Of a DNA stretch of 64,000 bases, positions 50,610 through 58,273 are shown in pieces; within the stretch, counting starts at the first letter, position 1, and each line of letters begins with the position of its first letter. The notes beneath the pieces were generated by a model. It was not told the DNA's origin, did no database searches, and worked only from the letters and a program-made list of their open reading frames with translations. The position numbers and the translations under genes were made by a program. The stretch comes from Bacillota bacterium (GTDB taxonomy: Bacteria; Bacillota; Clostridia; Oscillospirales; Ruminococcaceae). The stretch spans positions 62,001 to 126,000 of the forward strand of contig JAEWWT010000006.1 in assembly GCA_023396225.1 (NCBI GenBank), given 5' to 3'.

Positions 50610-50638
50610 TTGCACTTGCAGAATAAACGTGCTATAAT
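50610..50638 (+). promoter_or_regulatory. Promoter of the SLOG/YpsA-like gene
   Basis: TTGCAC (50610-50615) and TATAAT (50633-50638), 17-base spacer. Confidence 0.75.
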
Positions 50639-50697
50639 ATATCATGCTGTTTCATATCAGCGTCAATGCCGGTTATGACATAAAGGTGGTCGATATA

Positions 50698-51252
50698 ATG
50701 ATTTCTGACAGTTTAAGAAACCGTACCCTCTGCTTTTCCGGTCACCGTCCTGAAAAGCTCCCTTGCAAAGGCGACAGCTTTGCGGAATCAACAAGAATGC
50801 TTAAAAGCTTTCTTTACAGCAATATTCTCGAAAGCATTGACGATGGCTACACCCGTTTTATTACGGGTCTTGCTAAAGGCGTTGATCTGTGGGCAGGTGA
50901 AATTCTTGTTGAACTCAAGAAAACCGGACATAATATAAGTATAGTATCTGCGGCACCTTATGAACATCACGGAGAGTCTTTCAGAGGTCAGGACAGAACA
51001 GTTCTGAATTCAATACTTGAAAATTCAGATGATGTTGTATATATCAGCAGTCAATACACAAAAGACTGCATGAGAAAGCGCAACTACTATATGATTGATC
51101 AGTCTTCAAGGCTTATTGCTGTTGTTGCAGACTATAAAAGCGGGACAGGTCAAACTATCAGTTATGCTAAAAAGCAAGGTCTTGACATAAAAATATTTGA
51201 AATGAAAAATATTTTTGATTTTGACCCTGATCAGACCACTTTACTATTATAA
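50698..51252 (+). CDS. YpsA/SLOG-family protein (DUF1273-like)
   Basis: A 184-residue cytoplasmic protein of the SLOG Rossmann-like superfamily. The glycine-rich start TLCFSGHRPEKLP and ITGLAKGVDLWAGEILVEL match YpsA/DUF1273 proteins; YYMIDQSSRLIAVVADYKSG is a later family block. Some SLOG proteins sense nucleotides or take part in division or phage defence; the role here is unknown. The frame is open upstream, but AAAGGTGG places ATG 50698. Divergent from alr. Confidence 0.85.
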   Translation: MISDSLRNRTLCFSGHRPEKLPCKGDSFAESTRMLKSFLYSNILESIDDGYTRFITGLAKGVDLWAGEILVELKKTGHNISIVSAAPYEHHGESFRGQDRTVLNSILENSDDVVYISSQYTKDCMRKRNYYMIDQSSRLIAVVADYKSGTGQTISYAKKQGLDIKIFEMKNIFDFDPDQTTLLL

Positions 51253-51366
51253 CCCCGTTTTCACTCGATTTCAACACTTTGTATTATCTTTTAGCTTATG
51301 TTATTTTTTATAATTATGTGAATATATTATTTTTGAATTGAATGACAACAACGAGGAGGAGTTTTA

Positions 51367-52305
51367 TTGGCAAAGAATTCTACTAAAATTGTTCTTACTT
51401 ATGTTATAACCATGATTTCTGCCTTTGTTATAATAGGCGGTGCGGTTATTTATCTTATTACACAGCTTGAAAACAAACCGGATAACCCTGTGCCTTCTGA
51501 AACAGAAGCTGTTATAGGTTCACCGTCACAATACGGATATATTCCGGAAGCGGCTGATAACCAGACATTGTTTTTTATCGTTGATACTGAAAAAAGGCAG
51601 ACTGCAAGCTGTTTTCTGCTTGTAAGATTCCTTGCAACAGATGGAAAGGTTATTATTGTTCCTGTTCAGAGTGATCTTTTATGTACTGTTGACGGAACGC
51701 AGAACTCACTTTATGAATTTTACCGTACAGGCGGATCAAAAAAAGCGGTTTCGGCAATTGAATCTGCTGCAGGCATAACTGTTGACAAATATATGAAATT
51801 TGACAGGGAAAGCTTTGAAGTTTTTGCGGATCATCTTGGCGGCATTGATTATGATGTTCCTTATAATCTTGTCTATGAAGATAAGGCTTACGGTGATGAT
51901 ACTATTATAAAAGCAGGTATGACTTATCTTGAATCAGATACACTTCGGAAAATTCTGACATACCCTAATTACAAGAGCGGAGAAACTGAGCGTGCAAAGG
52001 CTCTCGGAACAACTATGAACAGTATTCTGAGCGGATGCAACTCTGTAAGTACTGAAACAACACTTGATGAAACATTTAATCTTATAATTAACTCATCTGT
52101 TGAAACCGACATAACCGCTTATGATTACAGCGACAAAAAAGAAGCTATCAAGTATGTTATTGACCCCGATAACACTAAGGTTGTACAGCTTGTTCTTCCG
52201 TCGGGAGGCTACAATGAAACAGGACTTTACTCTTTTGACAGTGAATTTCTGAAAGCGCTTTATGTATGGTTCGGAATTTCAGAAAATTCAAAAACTTCTG
52301 AATAA
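51367..52305 (+). CDS. LytR-CpsA-Psr (LCP)-like membrane protein, divergent
   Basis: A 312-residue protein with one N-terminal membrane helix (about 10-32). The outer domain follows the LCP layout: DNQTLFFIVDTEK, then ASCFLLVRFLATDGKVIIVP, then AGITVDKYMKFDRESFEVFADHLGGIDYDV in pieces ITVDKYMKFDRESF and FADHLGGIDYDV. LCP enzymes transfer polymers to peptidoglycan and need Arg/Asp residues, with a typical S-I-P-R-D-T. Here that site reads VPVQSDLL, so the Arg is replaced by Gln. Transferase activity is doubtful. Start TTG 51367 follows GAGGAGGAG. Confidence 0.8.
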   Translation: MAKNSTKIVLTYVITMISAFVIIGGAVIYLITQLENKPDNPVPSETEAVIGSPSQYGYIPEAADNQTLFFIVDTEKRQTASCFLLVRFLATDGKVIIVPVQSDLLCTVDGTQNSLYEFYRTGGSKKAVSAIESAAGITVDKYMKFDRESFEVFADHLGGIDYDVPYNLVYEDKAYGDDTIIKAGMTYLESDTLRKILTYPNYKSGETERAKALGTTMNSILSGCNSVSTETTLDETFNLIINSSVETDITAYDYSDKKEAIKYVIDPDNTKVVQLVLPSGGYNETGLYSFDSEFLKALYVWFGISENSKTSE

Positions 52306-52327
52306 AATTAAAATCAATGCACATAAT

Positions 52328-52356
52328 AACCTCGAGAACTTAATGTTCTCGGGGTT
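52328..52356 (+). terminator. Terminator of the LCP-like gene
   Basis: AACCTCGAGAAC (52328-52339) pairs with GTTCTCGGGGTT (52345-52356), with one G-T pair. Confidence 0.8.
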
Positions 52357-52458
52357 TGCTATTACTGATTCTCAATGATGCGAGTCAGTAATGCGGACGT
52401 ATTGTCCTACTCTCTTTGCTGGCAAAGGAAATTTATTTGCATCTGCACGCAACTACAG

Positions 52459-52690
52459 TTTTGCTTTGCAAAGACTACGGGAGTGAACTTCGATGTTTTA
52501 TCGGAACATCACTTCCTGCAAAAAATCGCATTATTGCTTTGCGAAAACTACAGGAGGAAAATCCGATGTTCCATCGGAACATTGCTCGTTGCACTCAGTC
52601 GCATTTTTGCTTTGCGAAAACTAAAGGAGGAAAATCCTCTGCTCGTTGCACGCAGTCGCATTTTTGCTTCGCAAAAACTAAAGGAGGATT
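52459..52690 (+). repeat. Tandem repeat array carrying repeated Shine-Dalgarno-like motifs
   Basis: Four diverged units start near 52459, 52531, 52604 and 52661. Each has TTGCTTTGCGAAAACTA followed by AAGGAGG (first copy ACGGGAG, second CAGGAGG). The first two also share ATGTTT/CATCGGAACAT; the last two share GCTCGTTGCACNCAGTCGCA. The last unit's AAGGAGG is the ribosome binding site of the DUF378 gene at 52694. No gene of its own is assigned to this 388-base gap. Confidence 0.85.
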
Positions 52691-52693
52691 ACA

Positions 52694-52903
52694 GTGTTGG
52701 ATAAAATAGCACTTGTTCTGCTCGTTATCGGCGGGCTAAACTGGGGACTTGTTGGTATTTTCCAGTTTGACCTCGTTGCATGGCTTTTCGGCGGAACAGG
52801 ATCATTACTAAGCCGTATTGTTTATGTGCTTGTTGCGCTTTCTGCTATCTGGTGTATTTCCCTTCTTTTCAAATCAGAAAGGGTTGCACATTCAAGAAGC
52901 TAA
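52694..52903 (+). CDS. DUF378-family small membrane protein
   Basis: A 69-residue protein with two membrane helices. The pattern ALVLLVIGGLNWGLVGIFQF followed by DLVAWLFG is the DUF378/YuzA signature. Function unknown. Start GTG 52694, six bases after AAGGAGG at 52681-52687, which is the last unit of the tandem array upstream. Confidence 0.88.
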   Translation: MLDKIALVLLVIGGLNWGLVGIFQFDLVAWLFGGTGSLLSRIVYVLVALSAIWCISLLFKSERVAHSRS

Positions 52904-52923
52904 ATGATCAGCAAATCACATGC

Positions 52924-52958
52924 CAGACAGCAGGATTGTTTTCCTGCTGTCTGTTTTT
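52924..52958 (+). terminator. Terminator after the DUF378 gene
   Basis: CAGACAGCAGGA (52924-52935) pairs with TCCTGCTGTCTG (52942-52953) and TTTTT follows. A second weaker CAGGA/TCCTG hairpin lies 40 bases on. Confidence 0.88.
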
Positions 52959-53069
52959 CTGCAATAATATATACTTGATATGTGAAACGGACAACAGGAT
53001 ATTCCTGCTGTCCGCATTTATATATATGTATGTAAATGCCTGCTTTGTTCTGTGCAGTTAAAGTATATG

Positions 53070-53456
53070 TCAGCTTTGTTTATATGCACCATAAGTGAAC
53101 AGAACAGCAACTATTGTATTTGTAAAATCAAAAATATTAGCATTTTTGCAGATAAGAGCAATTACCAGAGATATTAGGAAAAGTATAGATATTGCACATC
53201 CAAGCAGGAATGGTGTAGTGCTTCGCTTGTTCTGAACTGCATATCTCATGCCCTGAACTCCAGCTGTTCCTGCAAGTGCAGCCATAACTAATGAAATAAG
53301 GCCTCCAAACGCTGTTTTAAGTCCCCATGAACTGAAGAAAAATGATGCAAGACCACCGCTGAAAAAGCTAAATATTCCGCCTAATCCCATAAACAATGCT
53401 GAAATCATTATAATTACGCTTGTTACTATCATTAGATTATTATTTTTTGTTGTCAT
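53070..53456 (-). CDS. Hypothetical membrane protein (DUF4064-like)
   Basis: A 128-residue protein with four predicted membrane helices (about 8-30, 44-66, 78-98 and 105-123). The layout with G-G-I-F-S-F-F-S-G-G between the first two helices resembles small DUF4064-type membrane proteins. No motif allows a function. ATG 53454-53456 follows AAAGGAATGG; an ATG four codons upstream is inside that site. Confidence 0.6.
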   Translation of the reverse strand: MTTKNNNLMIVTSVIIMISALFMGLGGIFSFFSGGLASFFFSSWGLKTAFGGLISLVMAALAGTAGVQGMRYAVQNKRSTTPFLLGCAISILFLISLVIALICKNANIFDFTNTIVAVLFTYGAYKQS

Positions 53457-53549
53457 ATTGATAACCATTCCTTTCTAACACTTTTTATAATATTGTTTTA
53501 TATATAATATCATATAACAATTTATTTGTCAATACCTTTGCTACAAAAT

Positions 53550-53578
53550 TTGACATATTTATTACTATGCAATATAAT
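53550..53578 (+). promoter_or_regulatory. Promoter of the amidohydrolase gene
   Basis: TTGACA (53550-53555) and TATAAT (53573-53578), exactly 17 bases apart; 33 bases before the ATG. Confidence 0.9.
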
Positions 53579-53610
53579 ATAAATAAATACTCATAAAGGA
53601 GACTAAAATA

Positions 53611-54423
53611 ATGGTTATAGATTTCCATACCCACGCTTTCCCTGATGCCATAGCCGATTATGCCATAACAAAACTTGAAAATACAATAATGACATCCGGA
53701 TACCCTGAAGCCGAAAAAGCTGTCACAAGAGGAACAATAGGTGAACTCCGAAATGTTATGAAAAAATACAGCATTGATAAATGCGTGCTGTTGCCTATAG
53801 CTACAAAGCCATCGCAGCAGACAAGCGTCAATAATTGGGCTGCCGAACAGATGGATGATACTATTATAAGTTTCGGTTCAGTTCATCCCGATGCTGAAGA
53901 TTGGGAACAAGAACTTGAAAGAATAAAATCATTAGGTCTTAAAGGTGTCAAGCTTCACCCTGACTATCAGGATTTTCTTGCAAATGAAGACAAGGTTATT
54001 CCTATTTACAGAAAATGTGCGGAGCTTGGGCTTCCGGTAATCCTGCATGCCGGACTTGATGCATATTCTCTTAATCTTATCCACTGTACCCCTCAAATGT
54101 CTGCTGACATTCTTGAAAAGGTACCTGGACTCACTCTTATTCTTGCTCATATGGGTGGAAATCGTTGTTGGGATGATGTAGAAAAATATCTTGTAGGCAA
54201 GAATGTTTATTTTGACACAGCATTTATTTCACGCGGACTTACCCATGAACAGGCAAAACGTATTATTCATAATCATGGTGTTGACAAGATTCTCTTTGCG
54301 TCAGACTGTCCTTGGCACTTGCCTTCTATAGAACTTGAGTTTATAGACAAGCTGGAACTATCCTGTGAACAGATTGATATAATTTGTTATAAAAACGCTG
54401 AAAGATTAATATATAATACATAA
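53611..54423 (+). CDS. Amidohydrolase-2-family metal-dependent hydrolase
   Basis: A 270-residue TIM-barrel hydrolase. Metal and fold motifs are VIDFHTHAFPD (H-x-H), FGSVHPDAEDWEQ, GVKLHPDYQDF, VILHAGLD, LILAHMGGNR and the closing Asp in ILFASDCPWH. These fit the Amidohydro_2 group. The substrate is unknown. It has a consensus promoter and no close neighbour, so a single-gene transcript. Confidence 0.9.
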   Translation: MVIDFHTHAFPDAIADYAITKLENTIMTSGYPEAEKAVTRGTIGELRNVMKKYSIDKCVLLPIATKPSQQTSVNNWAAEQMDDTIISFGSVHPDAEDWEQELERIKSLGLKGVKLHPDYQDFLANEDKVIPIYRKCAELGLPVILHAGLDAYSLNLIHCTPQMSADILEKVPGLTLILAHMGGNRCWDDVEKYLVGKNVYFDTAFISRGLTHEQAKRIIHNHGVDKILFASDCPWHLPSIELEFIDKLELSCEQIDIICYKNAERLIYNT

Positions 54424-54736
54424 TGCTGTTAATAACTTGTATTTGCTTAGTGATTTTAGCTTGGCTTTTTTGTATAAGATGCGGATTTTATGGCATTCTA
54501 TTGTTTAATTTATGAATGTTTTAAAAAAAATACTATTCAAACATTAATTTTGCATAAATTATATATCGGCATTATTATCAAAATAAGACAGATTTGTGAA
54601 TATTACTGCTTTGAATATATGGTATTTGTTTAAATTAACATATTGCTAATTATTGTAGTAAATGATATAATGTTATTAGTATTGTAGGCAAATTATGCCT
54701 ACATATAAATTTCCACTTTGGAGGTGTCAATAATTA
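54424..54736. other. AT-rich leader region of the type IV pilus operon
   Basis: No gene in these 313 bases; it is AT-rich with long T and A runs. The pilus promoter at 54643-54671 is the only feature found. Confidence 0.4.
54643..54671 (+). promoter_or_regulatory. Promoter of the type IV pilus operon
   Basis: TTGCTA (54643-54648) and TATAAT (54666-54671), 17-base spacer; 66 bases before pilC. Confidence 0.75.
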
Positions 54737-55930
54737 ATGAAGACTTTTATCTATACAGCTACAGACGTTCAGGGTAATACTGTAAAAAACGCCAAAATGG
54801 CAGCCGAAGATGTTAATGAATTTTTGAATAAAGTAAATGAAAAAGGCATGTTCTGCTCCCAGTACAGAGAAACAAGCTCCAAGCAGTCAAACTCTATACA
54901 TAAGTTTAAAACCTCTGAATTATCCTATAACTGTCGTCAGCTGAGTGCAATGCTGTCATCAGGTCTTACATTGGTAAAATCTCTTGACATTCTTTACAAG
55001 GAACAGGTAAAGGACGGTCCTAAGCAGATTTTCAGAGAAATCTATGAAGAAGTTCAGAAAGGCCAGGCTTTCTCTGATGCCCTTAAAATGCAGCAGGGTG
55101 CATTTCCGAACTTCTTTGTTTCTATGGTTCAGGCAGGTGAATCTTCAGGTTCTCTTGACGTTGTAATGAAGAGAATGGAAGATCACTACGCAAAGGAAAA
55201 TAAGTTGAATAACAAGATTAGGGGTGCTATGATGTATCCTATTATTCTTTCAATTCTTTGTATTGCAGTTATTCTTCTAATGTTTACATTTATCATGCCT
55301 ACATTCAAGGAACTCATGACTCCAGAAACCACGCCTGCTATTACAAAGGTGCTTTTTGCTTTCTCTGACAGTCTAAGAGAAAGATGGTATATTTACATAG
55401 CAGTCATCTTGGGTATTGTTTTTGGAATCAACTATGCACTTAAGGTTCCGGAAGTGCGTTTTAAGTTTGATAAATTCAAGTGCAAGGGACCTATTATTGG
55501 AAAACTTATTGTTAAAGTATATACCGGACGTTTTGCAAGAACGCTCTCTTCACTTTATTCGTCAGGTATTCCAATGGTTGAAAGTCTTGAAAGATCCGCT
55601 GCAATACTTAACAACACATTTATTGAAAAGGGATTTGAAACAGTTGTATCTGAGGTCAAATCCGGCGAACAGCTTTCTGTTTCAATTCAGAGAACAGGAA
55701 TATTTGAATCAATGTTCTGCTCTATTATATATGTCGGTGAAGAATCTGGTGCTCTTGATACAATCCTTGCAAAATCATCTGACTTTTACGAAGAGGAATC
55801 AGACTCTGCAATCCAGCGTCTTGTTGGTATTATGGAACCTGCACTTATCATCATAATGGGTGTTGCTATCGGTTTCGTTATTGCTGGTATTCTCCCTGCT
55901 CTTTACTCATCGTTCGAGAACATCAAGTAA
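54737..55930 (+). CDS. pilC: Type IV pilus inner-membrane platform protein PilC
   Basis: A 397-residue protein. Two GspF-type domains (about 60-185 and 265-390), each with a membrane pair, share the pattern QLSAMLSSGLTLVKSLDIL and TLSSLYSSGIPMVESLERS, plus MVQAGESSGSLDVVM and YVGEESGALDTIL. It anchors the pilus motor in the membrane. The first gene of the operon; GGAGGTG precedes the ATG. Length is normal. Confidence 0.95.
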   Translation: MKTFIYTATDVQGNTVKNAKMAAEDVNEFLNKVNEKGMFCSQYRETSSKQSNSIHKFKTSELSYNCRQLSAMLSSGLTLVKSLDILYKEQVKDGPKQIFREIYEEVQKGQAFSDALKMQQGAFPNFFVSMVQAGESSGSLDVVMKRMEDHYAKENKLNNKIRGAMMYPIILSILCIAVILLMFTFIMPTFKELMTPETTPAITKVLFAFSDSLRERWYIYIAVILGIVFGINYALKVPEVRFKFDKFKCKGPIIGKLIVKVYTGRFARTLSSLYSSGIPMVESLERSAAILNNTFIEKGFETVVSEVKSGEQLSVSIQRTGIFESMFCSIIYVGEESGALDTILAKSSDFYEEESDSAIQRLVGIMEPALIIIMGVAIGFVIAGILPALYSSFENIK

Positions 55931-56001
55931 AATGGTTTTCCAAAGCAATTATATTTTAAATTAGATTAATATAAATTTATGAAATTTGTGAGGTGACGAG
56001 T

Positions 56002-57546
56002 ATGCTTTCATTTGATATTACAGACAGACACGTCCGTATCATCCGCGGTACTGAAAATCACGGGAAAATCAAGGTTTCTGTAGCTTCGACCATTGATGTT
56101 AAGGAAGGTCTGATTGTTAATGGTCACATAAAAGATATTCCAAAAATGGCAACCATCATTAATGATGAACTTAAAACAAAGAAAATGTCCGACAAGGAAG
56201 CTGTTATCAGCATTTCTTCAAACCTTATCGTATTCAAGGAACTCCACGTTCCGAAATCCAAGGGCGCTCAACTGCTTACCATGGTTCAGAATCAGATGCA
56301 GCACACAATGGGCATAGCAGAAGACTATTCCATTTCATATACTATAGCAGGAGAAATTGAAGAAGACGGCGTTCAGGCACTTAAAGTTCTTGCAACAGCT
56401 TGCCCTTTTGAAGTTGTTGACTGCTTCAGAAAAGTATTCTCAATGCTTGGTATCTCTCTTAAATCTGTTGTTGTTTCCTGCAACAGTATAACAAGAATTA
56501 TACTCAGCGATCTCAAGTCAAGAGCTAAGATGCCAATGCTTCTTGTTCAGATTGACCCTAACTTTGTAAGCTTGAACCTTTATGAGGATAACCAGCTTAC
56601 ATTCTCAAGATTTGCTTCAATTGATCCTGTTGACTATGATAACTCACCTGACTACATTTTTGAAGCTGTCAACGAAAATATCTTCAGAATGTTCCAGTTC
56701 CAGAAATCAAGAAATAGTAATAACCCAATCCAGAACGTTGTTTTCTATGGTGATACTACTGATTACATAAGGCTTACCAATGCGCTTGAACAGATGGACA
56801 TCACTACAAGTCAGCTTACAAATCCAAATACTGTAGGCGGTTATGAAAACTTTGAATTCCAGGAATATGCTAATGCAATTGGTGCAATGTTCAAGAGCAA
56901 TAAAGATTATGAACGTATCAACCTGCTTGAAGTTGATGCTGCTGCTGGACGTACAAATGCAGGTGCTTCCTATGTTGTCACACTTCTCCTTGCTGCCGGA
57001 TTATCTGCTGCTGCTGTTGCTGCAGTATGGTTTGGATTCAAATGGACTTTAAACGAGTATAACTCGGATATTAAGGAAATTCAGCAATGGCTTGATAGTC
57101 CTGAGGTTGCTGCTGAGCTTAAGGCTGTTGATGATACACAGGGTAAAATTGATAAGGTTAACCTTTACTACAATGACCTTAACTATGTATATACATCATT
57201 TGAATCTAAGCCTCTTGCTACTTCGGAACTTTATGAAAAAATTACTTCCTGCACCAAAGGAACACGAGTTTCTGTTGACACATTTTCCTTCACTGACGGA
57301 AGTATAGTTATTAACTGTACAACAACAAATAAAAATGATTCTTCAGACTATGTACAGAAGCTTTTTGAACTTGAATATTTTGAGAACATTGTCTATACTG
57401 CTTATAATGTTGATGAGTCATCAAATAAATGGAGTTTCACCGTAAATATGCAAATGCCTCAGACATATGCGGTAGCAACCGATAATACTGCACCGACAGA
57501 TACTGCTGAGGGTGCAGAAAATACTGAGGGAGGTGCTGCAGAATGA
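56002..57546 (+). CDS. pilM: PilM-PilN fusion protein of the type IV pilus
   Basis: A 514-residue protein. Residues 1-300 are PilM-like (actin fold; MLSFDITDRHVRIIRG, EAVISISSNLIVFKELHVP). A membrane helix (about 322-345; ASYVVTLLLAAGLSAAAVAA) and a periplasmic-type coiled region and strand domain (about 350-500; TRVSVDTFSFTDGSIVIN) are PilN-like. In Gram-negative systems these are separate, adjoining genes (PilM cytoplasmic, PilN membrane). Here one gene does both. It overlaps the next gene (pilO) by four bases. The C-terminus is low-complexity. ATG 56002 was chosen over GTG 55993. Confidence 0.85.
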   Translation: MLSFDITDRHVRIIRGTENHGKIKVSVASTIDVKEGLIVNGHIKDIPKMATIINDELKTKKMSDKEAVISISSNLIVFKELHVPKSKGAQLLTMVQNQMQHTMGIAEDYSISYTIAGEIEEDGVQALKVLATACPFEVVDCFRKVFSMLGISLKSVVVSCNSITRIILSDLKSRAKMPMLLVQIDPNFVSLNLYEDNQLTFSRFASIDPVDYDNSPDYIFEAVNENIFRMFQFQKSRNSNNPIQNVVFYGDTTDYIRLTNALEQMDITTSQLTNPNTVGGYENFEFQEYANAIGAMFKSNKDYERINLLEVDAAAGRTNAGASYVVTLLLAAGLSAAAVAAVWFGFKWTLNEYNSDIKEIQQWLDSPEVAAELKAVDDTQGKIDKVNLYYNDLNYVYTSFESKPLATSELYEKITSCTKGTRVSVDTFSFTDGSIVINCTTTNKNDSSDYVQKLFELEYFENIVYTAYNVDESSNKWSFTVNMQMPQTYAVATDNTAPTDTAEGAENTEGGAAE

Positions 57547-58241
57547 AACTGACAAACAGAGATAAATTTATACTTACAGCTGTAATAGTTGTTGTTATTC
57601 TTATCCTTGGAGCTGTAATTGTAATTAAGCCAACGATTGCTCAAGTAAGCAGCGCAAAGGCAAACTTGGCAGAAATGGAACAAAAAAAGGTTGATACCGA
57701 AGCTAAGCTTGACACTCTTGAAGGACTTAAAGACCAGCTTAAGGAACTTGCAAAAAATGTTGAAGAACTGCAGGCAAACTTCTTTGATGAAATGCAGCCC
57801 TATGAAACAGATCAGCATGTTCGTGAGATACTTGACAAGACCCCTGTAAAAATAATGTCAGTCAGCATGTCAATGCCTGCTCCCGAAGGAATTGCACCTT
57901 ATCTGGTATATCCTGCAAACGTTGTTGCATACGACCTTAAAATGAACTCCTATTTTGACGGCAACGTTCCTCAGGAAGTTATGGATGCATACAACGGTAT
58001 ACAACGTGAAGAACCTGCAGCAAAGAATGTCTCACTTACAACTTATACTGTTACATACCGCGGCGATATTAACAAGCTCCTTAAAGCTCTTGACCAGATT
58101 GAAACAGATGAAAAAACCATATTTGTTACTTCTTGTTCAGGTGGAGTCCTACAGGAAGGTCAGGAAGGCGAAGGCACAATAAACATTTATGTAATATCTG
58201 TTCAGCATATGGATGTTGAAGCAATTGACACAGAGGAATAA
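57543..58241 (+). CDS. pilO: Type IV pilus alignment protein PilO
   Basis: A 232-residue protein. One N-terminal membrane helix (about 8-29), a coiled coil (about 40-85; AKANLAEMEQKKVDTEAKL) and a ferredoxin-like end domain with strands (VSLTTYTVTYRGDINKLLKALDQI, in two pieces) match PilO. It bridges PilM/PilN to the pilus base. ATG overlaps the PilM-N stop (ATGA). Confidence 0.82.
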   Translation: MKLTNRDKFILTAVIVVVILILGAVIVIKPTIAQVSSAKANLAEMEQKKVDTEAKLDTLEGLKDQLKELAKNVEELQANFFDEMQPYETDQHVREILDKTPVKIMSVSMSMPAPEGIAPYLVYPANVVAYDLKMNSYFDGNVPQEVMDAYNGIQREEPAAKNVSLTTYTVTYRGDINKLLKALDQIETDEKTIFVTSCSGGVLQEGQEGEGTINIYVISVQHMDVEAIDTEE

Positions 58242-58273
58242 CTTTACATATGATTTAGAAAGGATGGTACTCA

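Noticed and set aside
52459..52690. CRISPR array
   Set aside because: Unit length and spacing are irregular, the repeats diverge, there are no unique spacers, and no cas gene is in the window.
52416..52709. 97-codon frame across the tandem array as a Cys-rich protein gene
   Set aside because: It only translates the repeat units, runs past the start of the DUF378 gene, and has no upstream binding site of its own.
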